A stretch of 24,032 bases of DNA from Thioalkalicoccus limnaeus (GCF_041197575.1 NZ_JBDKXB010000038.1:1-24032); one strand, 5' to 3'; positions 15,399 through 23,565 are shown, counted from the first letter of the stretch. A program made the numbers and translations. Notes: generated by a model not told the origin, from the sequence alone.

Positions 15399-16943
15399 TC
15401 AGGCCCCGACCGGGCCAAGCAGCAACGATTGGCCGACCATGGCCTCTGGCTTTGGAAGACCCATCAGCTGCAGGACGGTCGGCGCGACGCTGTCGATCCC
15501 GGCGCCCACGGCCAGCCGCCACGGGACCTCGTCGACAACGAGGCACGGGACCGGATAGATCGAGTGCTGCGTCTGCGGCGCCCCGGTGACCGGATCGACC
15601 ATCTCATCGCAGTTGCCATGATCGGCGGTCAGGATCACCGAAAAGCCCTCTTCGCACGCGACATCCATGACCCGCCCGGCCTCGCGGTCGAGCACTTCGA
15701 CCGCGGCGATCACGGCCTCGGGGATAGCCGTATGGCCCACCATGTCGCCGTTGGCGAAGTTGACGACGATGAACGGGAAACGGCGGCTGCGCAAGGCGTC
15801 GATGACCGCATCGGCCACCTCGGGGGCGCTCATCTCGGGCTTCAGATCGTACGTCGCGACCTTTGGCGATGGGATCAGACGATGCTCCTCGCCCGGCCAG
15901 GGCTCCGCGCGACCGCCATTGAAGAAGTAGGTGACATGGGCGAATTTCTCGGTCTCGGCACAATGGAATTGCGGCAACCCAGCCTCGCTCAGGATGCGGC
16001 CGATGGTCACGGATGGAGTCTCGTTGTCGAATGCGAACGGCAAACCAAAGCGTTGATCGTAGTTCATCATGCCGGTCACTCGCGCGGACTGGAAGTCGCC
16101 ACGCGCGAAATGCTCGAACGGCCCCTCGCGCAAGGCTGCGACCAATTGCCGCGGGCGGTCCTTGCGGAAGTTGAAGTGCACCACCGGGTCACCATTGCGG
16201 ATCGGCTCGCCGCCGCGAATCAGCGTCGGTCGGATGAACTCATCATCTTCGCCGGCTTCGTAAGCGGCGTGGATCGCGTCGCGCGCCGAGCTCGCCCCTC
16301 GGCCCTCGGCGTTCACCAGACAGCGCCAGGCCAGCTCGGTGCGCTCCCAACGATTGTCGCGATCCATCGCATAATATCGACCGCAGACCGTCGCAATACG
16401 ACCCCCGGCCGCCTCCAACGCCTTCTCGACCGGTTCCAGATAGAGCTCCGCCGAGCGCGGGGGCGTGTCTCGGCCGTCGGTGAACATGTGCAACACCGGT
16501 CGCACCCGATGGCGGCGGCAAAGCTCGATCAGGGCCTCGAGATGGCGCAGGTGACTGTGAACACCACCGTCCGAGACCAACCCCATCAGGTGCAGCGGCC
16601 GGTCCTCGTCGGCCGCGCATTTGGCCACATTGTTCAAGGCGACATTGTCGAAGAAGCTCTCGTCGGCGATCGCATCATCGATCAAGACGAGATCCTGACG
16701 GATCACGCAGCCGGAGCCGAGCGTGATATGGCCGACTTCGGAATTGCCCATCTGCCCGTCCGGCAGTCCCACCGCGCGGCCTGAGGCCTGCAACACTGTA
16801 TGTGGATGGCGCGCGAAGTACGCGTCCAAACGCGGCGTGTGCGCCATCGCCACGGCATTGTTGGCCTTGCTCGGGTTGGTGCCGAAGCCGTCGAGGATGA
16901 TCAGGATCACCGGCCGGCGTGGCACCTTCATCGAATCGCTCAT
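15399..16943 (-). CDS. gpmI: 2,3-bisphosphoglycerate-independent phosphoglycerate mutase
   Basis: A 514-residue alkaline-phosphatase-superfamily enzyme interconverting 3- and 2-phosphoglycerate in glycolysis and gluconeogenesis. The metal-binding ILDGFG segment (D18) and the phosphoserine motif MGNSEVGHITLG (S68) are intact, as are the TDGRDTPP loop, NFRKDRPRQL, FFNGGRAEPWPGEEH and TADHGNCDEM metal motif near the C-terminus. The length matches the family (about 510). ATG 16943 was preferred; an adjacent GTG at 16946 is equally well placed relative to AGGAGA upstream and would add one residue. It leads the gpmI-thyA-sohB series and is divergent from glgC across 285 bases. Confidence 0.97.
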   Translation of the reverse strand: MSDSMKVPRRPVILIILDGFGTNPSKANNAVAMAHTPRLDAYFARHPHTVLQASGRAVGLPDGQMGNSEVGHITLGSGCVIRQDLVLIDDAIADESFFDNVALNNVAKCAADEDRPLHLMGLVSDGGVHSHLRHLEALIELCRRHRVRPVLHMFTDGRDTPPRSAELYLEPVEKALEAAGGRIATVCGRYYAMDRDNRWERTELAWRCLVNAEGRGASSARDAIHAAYEAGEDDEFIRPTLIRGGEPIRNGDPVVHFNFRKDRPRQLVAALREGPFEHFARGDFQSARVTGMMNYDQRFGLPFAFDNETPSVTIGRILSEAGLPQFHCAETEKFAHVTYFFNGGRAEPWPGEEHRLIPSPKVATYDLKPEMSAPEVADAVIDALRSRRFPFIVVNFANGDMVGHTAIPEAVIAAVEVLDREAGRVMDVACEEGFSVILTADHGNCDEMVDPVTGAPQTQHSIYPVPCLVVDEVPWRLAVGAGIDSVAPTVLQLMGLPKPEAMVGQSLLLGPVGA

Positions 16944-17096
16944 CACGTACCTTGGTCTCCTGGAAACATGGATGCTGGGGCCAGTTTAACCCGTCTTCGG
17001 CTGAGCAGCGGCCCCGGTCCTGTCCGAGCCGGGGGCAGCGTCCAGGCACCAACCATCGAAGGATCCGGGACTTTGTTTGTTCCCGGTCACTTCGGG

Positions 17097-17126
17097 TCGG
17101 CCCGATTGCTGGCGATAATGGGCCGA
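17097..17126 (+). promoter_or_regulatory. glgC promoter region with flanking inverted repeat
   Basis: A -10-like GATAAT (17114-17119) lies between the arms TCGGCCC (17097-17103) and GGGCCGA (17120-17126). The -35 at 17 bp (TTCGGG) is poor, suggesting activator dependence or a different start. The box and the following bases share ATAATGGGCCG with the ubiK promoter. Confidence 0.4.
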
Positions 17127-17228
17127 TCGCATGACCGAAGCGACCAGGGGTCACCCCGGCCCTGAGTCGGGAGGGCTCGCATTCGACGGCGGCGATCCAT
17201 CTTCAGCAACCGATCAGGAGAAGTTAGC

Positions 17229-18494
17229 ATGCAGACCGACAGAATCATCGCGTTCGTCATGGCCGGCGGCCAGGGTTCCCGGTTGCAGCCCTTGACTTCG
17301 GAACGGTCCAAGCCGTCCGTCCCGTTCGGTTCGCGCTACCGGATCGTCGACTTCGTGCTGAGCAACCTGGTCAATTCGCAGATTCAGACCATCTACCTGC
17401 TCGTGCAGTACAAATCCCAATCGCTGATCGAGCACATCCGCAAGGCCTGGACCATTTCCCCGCTGCTCCAGCAGCAGTTCGTCACCGTGGTACCGCCGCA
17501 GATGCTGACGGGCGAACACTGGTTTCAAGGAACCGCGGACGCGGTCAACCAGAACATCAACCTGATCGAGGAACACCGACCCGACCTGGTCGCTGTGTTT
17601 GGCGCCGACCACATCTACCGGATGGATATTCGGCAGATGGTCGAATTTCACAAGCTCCACGAGGCGGATGTCACGATCGCCGCGCTGCCGGTACCACTCG
17701 CCGATGCCACCAGCTTCGGCGTGATCGCGGCCGAACCGAATGGCCGCATCCTGGCCTTCGAGGAAAAACCAGCCCACCCGACTCCGATGCCGGAGGACCC
17801 GGCCCGCGCCTTTGCCTCGATGGGTAACTACATCTTCGACACGGACGTATTGCTCGAGGCCTTGCACGAGGCGCAGCGCAGCGGAGAGACCGACTTCGGC
17901 GCCCATGTGCTGCCGCGGCTGCTGCGCACGCATCGACTCTTTGCGTACGACTTCGCGACCAACGAGGTCCCGGGAATCCGCCCGTATGAACAGCGCGTCT
18001 ATTGGCAGGATGTGGGTACCATCGACGCCTATTTCGACTCCCACAAGGACGTCCTCGGTGGCGAACCCAGATTCGACCTCTTCAATCCTCAGTGGCCCAT
18101 CTATTCGAGTGGTTACCAGGGTCCGGTCGCCCGCATCCTGGGGGGGGAGTTGCGCAACAGCCTGCTCGGGGCGGCAACCGTGATCCATGACAACTGCCGC
18201 ATCAGTAACTCGATCATCCGTCGCGAGGCCGTCATCGAGGAGGACGTGGTTCTCGAGGACTGCATCATCATGGACTACGTGCGTATCGGCCGCGGCGCGC
18301 AACTCAGACGGGTCATCGTCGATCGTCACAATTTGATCGAAGCCGGCGACCGAATCGGCTTCGACGAGGAGGCCGACCGCCAGCGGTTTCACGTCAGTCC
18401 TGGCGGTGTCACGGTTCTGCCGGGCGGCCGGGTCAGCTACTTCGCGCGCGATCACCTCGACGAGCGGCGCCGTGGCCGCGGTTACTCCGAGTGA
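17229..18494 (+). CDS. glgC: glucose-1-phosphate adenylyltransferase (ADP-glucose pyrophosphorylase)
   Basis: A 421-residue nucleotidyltransferase making ADP-glucose, the committed precursor of glycogen. The nucleotide-binding signature AGGQGSRLQPLT starts at residue 12 and is followed by SKPSVPFG. FGADHIYRMD, the sugar-phosphate-binding lysine in AFEEKPAHP and WQDVGTIDAYF are all present. The C-terminal quarter (from about residue 300) is a left-handed beta-helix with hexapeptide repeats, the allosteric part of the enzyme. The length equals typical proteobacterial GlgC. AGGAG sits 8 bases before ATG 17229, so the start is secure. Its TGA overlaps a GTG in another frame, but the downstream EVE gene probably starts later. 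No glgA or glgB is visible nearby. Confidence 0.97.
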   Translation: MQTDRIIAFVMAGGQGSRLQPLTSERSKPSVPFGSRYRIVDFVLSNLVNSQIQTIYLLVQYKSQSLIEHIRKAWTISPLLQQQFVTVVPPQMLTGEHWFQGTADAVNQNINLIEEHRPDLVAVFGADHIYRMDIRQMVEFHKLHEADVTIAALPVPLADATSFGVIAAEPNGRILAFEEKPAHPTPMPEDPARAFASMGNYIFDTDVLLEALHEAQRSGETDFGAHVLPRLLRTHRLFAYDFATNEVPGIRPYEQRVYWQDVGTIDAYFDSHKDVLGGEPRFDLFNPQWPIYSSGYQGPVARILGGELRNSLLGAATVIHDNCRISNSIIRREAVIEEDVVLEDCIIMDYVRIGRGAQLRRVIVDRHNLIEAGDRIGFDEEADRQRFHVSPGGVTVLPGGRVSYFARDHLDERRRGRGYSE

Positions 18495-18532
18495 CGGACG
18501 CGGCCGCGACGAACAGGTTGCGAGACACACCG

Positions 18533-19033
18533 ATGAGCTATTGGCTGATGAAATCCGAACCGAACGTATTTGGCATCGACCATCTCGCGGCCCGCCCGAA
18601 CCACACCGAGCCCTGGGACGGCGTCCGTAACTACCAGGCGCGGAACATGATGCGCAATGAGATGCGCCCTGGGGATCAGGTGTTCTTCTATCACTCGAAC
18701 TGCACGGAACGGGGTATTGTCGGCTTGATGGAGATCGCCTCGATGGCCTACCCCGACCCGACGGCATTCGATCCTCGATCGCAATATTTCGATCCGAGGA
18801 GCGACCGGGAGCGGCCACGTTGGTTTCTCGTCGATGTCCGTTACGTCCGCCATCTCGCACGCACCATCACCTTGGCCGAACTCAAGGCCTACGCCGATGG
18901 ACCGCTCGCCGGTTGGCCACTGCTGCGGCGCGGCAATCGGCTTTCGATCCTGCCCGTCACGCCCAGACAGTGGGACTTCGTGCTATCGCTCGAGGGTCGC
19001 GAGGCCGAAACGCAGGCGGTCGCTGTCGAATGA
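18533..19033 (+). CDS. EVE-domain protein (thymocyte nuclear protein 1-like)
   Basis: A 166-residue single-domain EVE protein. Family features are the opening MSYWLMKSEP, WDGVRNYQARN (about residues 29-39), MRPGDQVFFYHSN, GIVGLMEIAS, then YFDPRSDRERPRWFLVDV. The EVE fold is related to PUA and YTH domains and is thought to bind modified bases in DNA or RNA; the partner here is unknown. ATG 18533 was chosen because the domain begins at once there; a GTG at 18491 overlapping the glgC stop would add 14 residues of no family character, though it would give translational coupling. Neither start has a strong ribosome-binding site. It is probably co-transcribed with glgC, without an obvious functional link. 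Confidence 0.9.
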   Translation: MSYWLMKSEPNVFGIDHLAARPNHTEPWDGVRNYQARNMMRNEMRPGDQVFFYHSNCTERGIVGLMEIASMAYPDPTAFDPRSQYFDPRSDRERPRWFLVDVRYVRHLARTITLAELKAYADGPLAGWPLLRRGNRLSILPVTPRQWDFVLSLEGREAETQAVAVE

Positions 19034-19237
19034 TGCAGCAACTCGCTCGCCGTTGCGCCCGCCTCTCGTCTAAGCCGATCGTCACGTACCCCAGCCATGA
19101 TCCTGTCGGCGCGTCTTGAAAGCGAACGAAGGTCCTTCGCGATCTGATACATGACCTTCCGGTAATCGGCTCAACAGCGCAACGAGGCCCGGGTATCGCT
19201 CCCAGCGATGGAGAGACGGACCGTCCGATACCCTCGT

Positions 19238-19597
19238 TCACAACAAGCGAACCTGGGCCTCGCGCTGCAAGCCGAGATACTGAGTGCCGAGTCGCAACGC
19301 CTGGTCGGCGAAGACCTCCAGGTCACCCCAGCGTTCATCGGTATCGAAGACTTCGGTCAACACATCATTGACGACGACCAGACGGAAAGGGGTCCCGTTC
19401 GAATCGCTCTGTTCCGGGGCCTCGTCGCTCACGACATAAAGGCACGGCTGCACGTCGCCATGGCGGACCCATGCCAGGATGAAACGGTAGCGATGCGAAT
19501 CCTCGCTCTCGATCTCGCCCAGCAGTGTCGCCGCGTAGTCTCCGATCTGATAGCGGCGTTTCGGGATCGCGGTCCTGATCTTCGGCCGTTCCAGCAT
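19238..19597 (-). CDS. conserved-looking protein of unknown function
   Basis: A 119-residue soluble protein that I do not recognise as a named family. It has a short basic N-terminus (MLERPKIRTAIPKRRYQIG), a likely beta-rich core (YRFILAWVRHGDVQPCLYVV) and an acidic middle with EQSDSN. It ends with a helix-rich stretch containing VFDTDERWGDLEVFADQALR. There is no signal peptide or membrane segment. ATG 19597 has GAGGAG 9 bases upstream, which decides the start over a frame extending to 19657. It is divergent from a quinone-linked oxidoreductase across an AT-rich control region and convergent with the EVE gene. The good ribosome-binding site and ordered composition argue that it is real. Confidence 0.75.
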   Translation of the reverse strand: MLERPKIRTAIPKRRYQIGDYAATLLGEIESEDSHRYRFILAWVRHGDVQPCLYVVSDEAPEQSDSNGTPFRLVVVNDVLTEVFDTDERWGDLEVFADQALRLGTQYLGLQREAQVRLL

Positions 19598-19652
19598 CGT
19601 CTCGGACTCCTCTGACAGGGTTGCCACCCGGCGGGCGAGCCCGGTGTCGCCC

Positions 19653-19700
19653 ACCATTTATTGATAAAATAAATGCATTAAATTTGTCTTATGGATTTTT
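19653..19700. promoter_or_regulatory. AT-rich island between divergent genes
   Basis: About 45 bases of strongly AT-rich DNA sit in an otherwise GC-rich region. It holds a perfect 7-bp inverted repeat, ATTTATT (19656-19662) and AATAAAT (19668-19674), and the palindrome AATGCATT (19672-19679). On the minus strand AAGACA and TATCAA with 18-bp spacing could drive the small unknown gene. It may also carry the control site for the divergent oxidoreductase gene or an IHF/H-NS type site. Confidence 0.45.
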
Positions 19701-19795
19701 CTCGCGTCGCCGGTTGGGCTAACGTGCGTCTATTGCTGCACCGCACAAAACACGCCTGGATGCGCCGCCCGCGCGCATGAAGAGGTCTCGAAACC

Positions 19796-21181
19796 ATGAC
19801 CGCATCGACGCGTTACGACTGCCTGATCGTCGGCGGCGGCGTCACGGGTACAGCGCTGCTGTATCTGCTGGCCCGCTTCACGGATCTGTCACGCCTGGCC
19901 TTGGTCGAACGCGACGACGTCATCGGCCAGGGCAATTCGCGCACCAACAATAACAGCCAGACGATCCATGCCGGCGATATAGAGACGAACTACCCGTTTG
20001 ATAAGGCGCTCGCCGCGAAACGGGCGGCGCAAATGGTCGTCAATTACGCCAGCAGGCGGCCACCGGCCGAACGCGACCGGATCATTCATCGCATGCCGAA
20101 GATGGTGTTGGGCGTCGGCGCGGCCGAATGCGCTTACATCGAACGCCGCTTCGACGAATTCCGGGAGTCGTACCCGCGTATGCAGTTGTGGCGGAAAGCC
20201 GAGATCGCCGAGATCGAACCGCAGGTTGCTTTGGTCGAAGGGACCTGGCGCGAGGATCCGATTCTTGCCGCTGGGACCCTCGACGACTACAGCGCGATCG
20301 ATTTCCAAGCCCTGTCGGAGTCCTTCTTTCGTTCCTGCGTGAGGTTGGATCGCCGTACGGACAAGCACGTCACGCAATTGTCCGGCACCAAGGTCGCCAG
20401 CATCCGGCGCGACGGCCCAGACTATGTTCTGCAGACCAATCGGGGGCCGCTTCAGGCTCGCGCTGTCGTCGTCAACGCCGGCGGGCATTCGCTGCGGCTG
20501 GCCCAGCAGATGGGCCACGGGCTTCAGTACTCATGCCTGTCGCTGGCCGGCTCCTTCTACTTCACTCGGCGCGTGCTGAATGGCAAGGTCTACCGTGTTC
20601 AAAACCCGGATTGGCCATTTGCAGCCATACATGGCGACCTCGATGTTCAGCAACGAGACAAGACTCGTTTCGGGCCCACGACCTTGATCTGGCCGACGCT
20701 CGAACGCCGCGGCACGGCGACCTTGCGCGAATACTGGCAAGTGCTGCGCTTCGATCGGGAGCTGGCCGCGACGCTCTGGGACCTGATGATGACCACCGAA
20801 GTCCGTCGACAGATCCAACACAATCTCCTATATCAGACACCGCGGCTGGGCCGGCGTTATCTGATCCGCGAGATACGCAAGATCGTGCCGTCACTGGAAG
20901 GCCGTGAAATCCACGGCGCCCGCGGGTCGGGAGGGATTCGCCATCTGCTGATCGACAAGGAACATCGACAGCTCCATGTCGGTGGCAGCAAAATCGTCGG
21001 CGATCCAGGGTTGATCTTCAATGTCACGCCATCGCCGGGCGGCACCCGCTGCCTGAGCAATGCCGAGGCCGATATGCGCCTATTGGCGAAGCACCTTCGG
21101 TGCCGCATCAACGAACGCGCGTTGACCCAGGAGCTCCTGACTGGCCCCGAGGATGTGGGCGGGACCGACGAGGCGGCTTGA
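19796..21181 (+). CDS. FAD-dependent oxidoreductase, malate:quinone oxidoreductase-like
   Basis: A 461-residue flavoprotein. The N-terminal FAD-binding motif is YDCLIVGGGVTGTALLYLLA with G13, G15 and G18, followed by the ribose-binding acidic residue at E38 (ALVERDDV). The next segment GQGNSRTNNNSQTIHAGDIE resembles the NxxGxxH-type region of Mqo and of L-2-hydroxyglutarate oxidase proteins, and a FGPTTLIWPTLERRGTA segment resembles the Mqo FGP motif. A C-terminal GASP-like glycine stretch (NVTPSPGGTRCLSNAEADM) would close the FAD site. It is shorter than enteric Mqo (about 548) but near that of shorter family members. There is no transmembrane helix; peripheral membrane attachment and electron transfer to quinone are inferred. 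AGAGG lies about 11 bases before ATG 19796. The substrate is not settled by sequence: malate and 2-hydroxyglutarate are both possible. Confidence 0.75.
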   Translation: MTASTRYDCLIVGGGVTGTALLYLLARFTDLSRLALVERDDVIGQGNSRTNNNSQTIHAGDIETNYPFDKALAAKRAAQMVVNYASRRPPAERDRIIHRMPKMVLGVGAAECAYIERRFDEFRESYPRMQLWRKAEIAEIEPQVALVEGTWREDPILAAGTLDDYSAIDFQALSESFFRSCVRLDRRTDKHVTQLSGTKVASIRRDGPDYVLQTNRGPLQARAVVVNAGGHSLRLAQQMGHGLQYSCLSLAGSFYFTRRVLNGKVYRVQNPDWPFAAIHGDLDVQQRDKTRFGPTTLIWPTLERRGTATLREYWQVLRFDRELAATLWDLMMTTEVRRQIQHNLLYQTPRLGRRYLIREIRKIVPSLEGREIHGARGSGGIRHLLIDKEHRQLHVGGSKIVGDPGLIFNVTPSPGGTRCLSNAEADMRLLAKHLRCRINERALTQELLTGPEDVGGTDEAA

Positions 21182-21213
21182 TTTCCCGCGGGCACTGCCT
21201 CGGAGTGTGGCGG

Positions 21214-22572
21214 TCACAGCGATGTGCCGCCCGCAAAAGGCCCGCCGAATAGGGAGCTCGCCTCGACCCGTTGAACACCAGGGTAGACCAGTTCCGGGCT
21301 CGGCAGGCTGACGAAATGGCCTTGGATGGCGTCGACTCCCGCGTTGAACAGCCTGGGCAGGAGCTCAACATTTTCCACCGCCAACGCGATGACTTGGATG
21401 CCTTCGCGTCGTGCGCGCTGAACCAGGTCGGCGAGATCACGTTGCGTTACTCGCCCGGCGACGAGGTCGTCGGTAACCTGACGATCCAGTTTGACATGCG
21501 TGATCAGTTCGTGAAAGCGATCGAGAAATGGGCCGTCATCGAGCCGCAGGTCCTCGACCAGCAATCCGTGATGCCTGGTTCCGAGCCTTTCCGACAACTG
21601 GCGCACGCCATCGGGCGCTGTGTCGAACGCGGCTTTATGGACCTCGACCACCAAGGATCCCGGGGACAAGCGCGCGGCTGACGCGAAGGTACCGAGCGCC
21701 TTGACCAGGTCATCGTCGTTCAAAGTCGAGGTGGCGAGATTGACGAAGATGACGGCATTGGGATGGCCGGCCCGCTGAATCTCCTCCAAGGTCGCGAGGA
21801 CCCGCCGAAATATCCACAGGTCGACCCGGCCCAGCCATCCGGCTCGCGCGAGGATCGGCAGGAATTCGTCCGGAAACAGGAGTTGGCCGCGCTCATCCTT
21901 GAGCCGCACCAGGGCTTCGAACATGCCCCGATACCCTTCATTCGCCTGCACCGAAACGATCGGTTGAAACTCGAGAACCAGCCCATCGGCCTCGATCAGG
22001 GCTCGGATCCGCGCCTCGGTCTCACCGGGTTCGCAGTCGCCGCCCGCCGGCAAGCCACCCTCGCTCAGCGGGCGCTCAGCGAGGCTGTTGCGAGGCATCT
22101 TGCCGAAATCGTTGATCACTGGAATGATCAGCGCCGGCTTGGGACCCTGCCCGTTCGACCCGGCTCCGGTCTGCGACGACCGCAGGGCCTTGCGAGCAGC
22201 GCAGGCGTTCAACTCCCGCTCGCAGACCATCAGCAGATGAGCCATGTCGCCCCGTTGAACGACATCGGCCGCCCCGCGACGAAAGCCGACGTCCGGCGAG
22301 AAACGGGCATCCGGTGACCGGACCAGGACGACAGAGGCATCGAGGTCGGCCTTGTGGCTGCCAACCCGTGCTTCAACGCCGAGCGAGGCAAAACTCCCGG
22401 CATCACATAGGATCAAATCCCACCACCCGGGGTTTGCAAACGCATCATCTAGCGCCTCTTCACGCGCGATCTCGGTGAGAGTCGCTGCGATCCCTTGTCG
22501 GTTCAAGAGCGCGACGATCCGTAGTTCGTCCGGCTCCGGGTCGATGCAGAGGATCTGTTTCGAACGTTCCAT
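21214..22572 (-). CDS. receiver-like plus degenerate EAL-domain protein (FimX-type c-di-GMP receptor candidate)
   Basis: A 452-residue cytoplasmic protein. Residues 1-130 form a receiver-like domain: ILCIDPEPDE at the start, a possible phosphoacceptor D57 in LILCD, but no conserved lysine near the RGAADVVQRG end. A Gly/Pro/Ser linker (about 131-190) follows, then an EAL domain. The EAL signature is present (E219-A220-L221), as are N278 and K361. However, DDFG has become EDLR (340-343), EITE has become EVHK (310-313) and AEGVE has become ALAVE (396-400). Loss of those metal and catalytic residues argues against phosphodiesterase activity and for c-di-GMP binding, as in FimX. There is no GGDEF or PAS domain. 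ATG 22572 was preferred over TTG 22596; neither has a clear ribosome-binding site. It is convergent with the oxidoreductase gene, 32 bases apart. Confidence 0.82.
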   Translation of the reverse strand: MERSKQILCIDPEPDELRIVALLNRQGIAATLTEIAREEALDDAFANPGWWDLILCDAGSFASLGVEARVGSHKADLDASVVLVRSPDARFSPDVGFRRGAADVVQRGDMAHLLMVCERELNACAARKALRSSQTGAGSNGQGPKPALIIPVINDFGKMPRNSLAERPLSEGGLPAGGDCEPGETEARIRALIEADGLVLEFQPIVSVQANEGYRGMFEALVRLKDERGQLLFPDEFLPILARAGWLGRVDLWIFRRVLATLEEIQRAGHPNAVIFVNLATSTLNDDDLVKALGTFASAARLSPGSLVVEVHKAAFDTAPDGVRQLSERLGTRHHGLLVEDLRLDDGPFLDRFHELITHVKLDRQVTDDLVAGRVTQRDLADLVQRARREGIQVIALAVENVELLPRLFNAGVDAIQGHFVSLPSPELVYPGVQRVEASSLFGGPFAGGTSL

Positions 22573-22699
22573 CGCGACCAAGCCACCCCAACGCAATGAG
22601 CCGAATAACCCCTATGGGCATAAGCCTAACGGGCGATTCAATCACGAACAAGGCTCCCGGTCACGAAGCCGCGACGACCGGCATGATCGAAGAGACGAA

Positions 22700-22757
22700 G
22701 GGGCACCTTGCGAACTGCGAGGTGCCCCACAAGACACAAAGTCGATCGGGCGACTTT
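22700..22757 (-). terminator. tandem hairpins downstream of dps
   Basis: Directly after the dps stop a 7-bp hairpin (arms AAAGTCG at 22738-22744 and CGACTTT at 22751-22757) is followed by a 9-bp hairpin (GGGGCACCT at 22700-22708 and AGGTGCCCC at 22720-22728). On the minus strand the second is followed by the pyrimidine-rich TTCGTCTCTT. Together they look like the transcript end of the dps operon. Confidence 0.6.
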
Positions 22758-22761
22758 TCGT

Positions 22762-23244
22762 TCAGCCGTTGAGCAGGCTGCGCAGCATCCAAGCATTCTT
22801 CTCGTGTACCTGCATCCGCTGCGTCAGCAGATCGGCGGTCGGCTCGTCATGGGCTTCGTCCACCAACGGGAAGATACTGCGCGCCGTTCGGGCGACCGTC
22901 TCCTGGCCGGCGACCAGACGCCTGATCATTTCCTCGGCATCGGGTACGCCTTCTTCCTCGGGGATCTCCGTCAAGGCCGCGTAAGCGGCGTAGGATCCGG
23001 GGGCCGGATGGCCAAGAGCACGAATCCTTTCGGCGATCTCGTCGACGGCTGCGGCCAACTCCGTGTACTGCTGCTCGAACATCAGATGCAGCGTGTTGAA
23101 CATCGGCCCCGTGACATTCCAGTGGTAATTGTGGGTCTTCAGATACAACGTGTACGAATCGGCCAGAAGCTTCGCAAGACCCTGGGCGATGCTTTCCCGC
23201 TCCGACGGCGAGATACCGATGTCGATGGTCATTGGTTTGCTCAT
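22762..23244 (-). CDS. dps: Dps-family ferritin (DNA starvation/stationary-phase protection protein)
   Basis: A 160-residue Dps protein that forms a 12-subunit shell, oxidises and stores iron and protects DNA from peroxide. The ferroxidase residues are all present with E. coli spacing: H41 in NYHWNVTG, H53, E57 (Asp in E. coli), D68 and E72 in DEIAERIRALG. The N-terminus is short with one Lys (MSKPMTIDIGIS), so DNA binding through a long lysine-rich tail, as in E. coli, is not expected. ATG 23244 has GAGGAG 7 bases upstream, which rejects a frame extending to 23331. It follows a DUF2061 membrane-protein gene by 29 bases and probably shares its transcript. Oxidative-stress or iron control is expected, but I could not make out a complete OxyR or Fur site. 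Confidence 0.95.
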   Translation of the reverse strand: MSKPMTIDIGISPSERESIAQGLAKLLADSYTLYLKTHNYHWNVTGPMFNTLHLMFEQQYTELAAAVDEIAERIRALGHPAPGSYAAYAALTEIPEEEGVPDAEEMIRRLVAGQETVARTARSIFPLVDEAHDEPTADLLTQRMQVHEKNAWMLRSLLNG

Positions 23245-23273
23245 CGTTGCTCTCCTCGAATAGCGGCCCGTCA

Positions 23274-23480
23274 TCAGGCCATCACGTGGGGGGCCGCATG
23301 TTGCGCACGCGACGCGCGCACACGGTCCCACACCTTTTCATGGAAGAAATAGGCAATCGTGTTGGCAATCGGCTCGATCAGCGCGATAGCACCGCCGACC
23401 ACGAGGCTTCCCGTCAACAAATAGGCGACGGTAAAGGCTACGATCATGTGCAGGATCCCGAACGACAAAGTTTTGGCCAT
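23274..23480 (-). CDS. DUF2061 small membrane protein
   Basis: A 68-residue protein with two predicted transmembrane helices (about residues 5-24 and 26-46). It has the conserved DUF2061 pattern LHMIVAFTVAYLLTGS...ALIEPIANTIAYFFHEKVW, then a basic tail. DUF2061 proteins are widespread and of unknown function. AGGAG is well placed before ATG 23480. It lies 85 bases after the Sel1-type gene and 29 bases before dps, so an operon with dps is likely; a link to stress or ion balance is only contextual. Confidence 0.9.
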   Translation of the reverse strand: MAKTLSFGILHMIVAFTVAYLLTGSLVVGGAIALIEPIANTIAYFFHEKVWDRVRASRAQHAAPHVMA

Positions 23481-23535
23481 GGTTCCACTCCTATGTTGCT
23501 GAGTGGAAGTCTAGCAATCGACGAAGAAAAGCCAA

Positions 23536-23561
23536 AATCGATAGTTTCGCGCGCAACGATT
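23536..23561 (-). terminator. possible terminator between the Sel1 gene and DUF2061
   Basis: Arms CGATT (23557-23561) and AATCG (23536-23540) form a weak stem. On the minus strand a T-rich run (TTTTGGCTTTTCTTC) follows. It may instead be part of the promoter for the DUF2061-dps unit, since a TATCGA box lies within it. Confidence 0.3.
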
Positions 23562-23565
23562 GTTT

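Noticed and set aside
15429..16784. A 451-codon plus-strand frame
   Set aside because: It is antisense to gpmI, whose full motif set is present on the other strand.
17214..18860. A 548-codon open frame on the minus strand
   Set aside because: It is antisense to glgC and the EVE gene and shows no recognisable domain.
19390..19410. A GTTCGAATC string resembling a tRNA T-arm
   Set aside because: It lies inside the small unknown coding gene and no acceptor or anticodon stem can be drawn around it.
23480..23565. Possible OxyR site upstream of the DUF2061-dps unit
   Set aside because: Only one ATAG half-site is visible; the full four-element OxyR pattern could not be made out.
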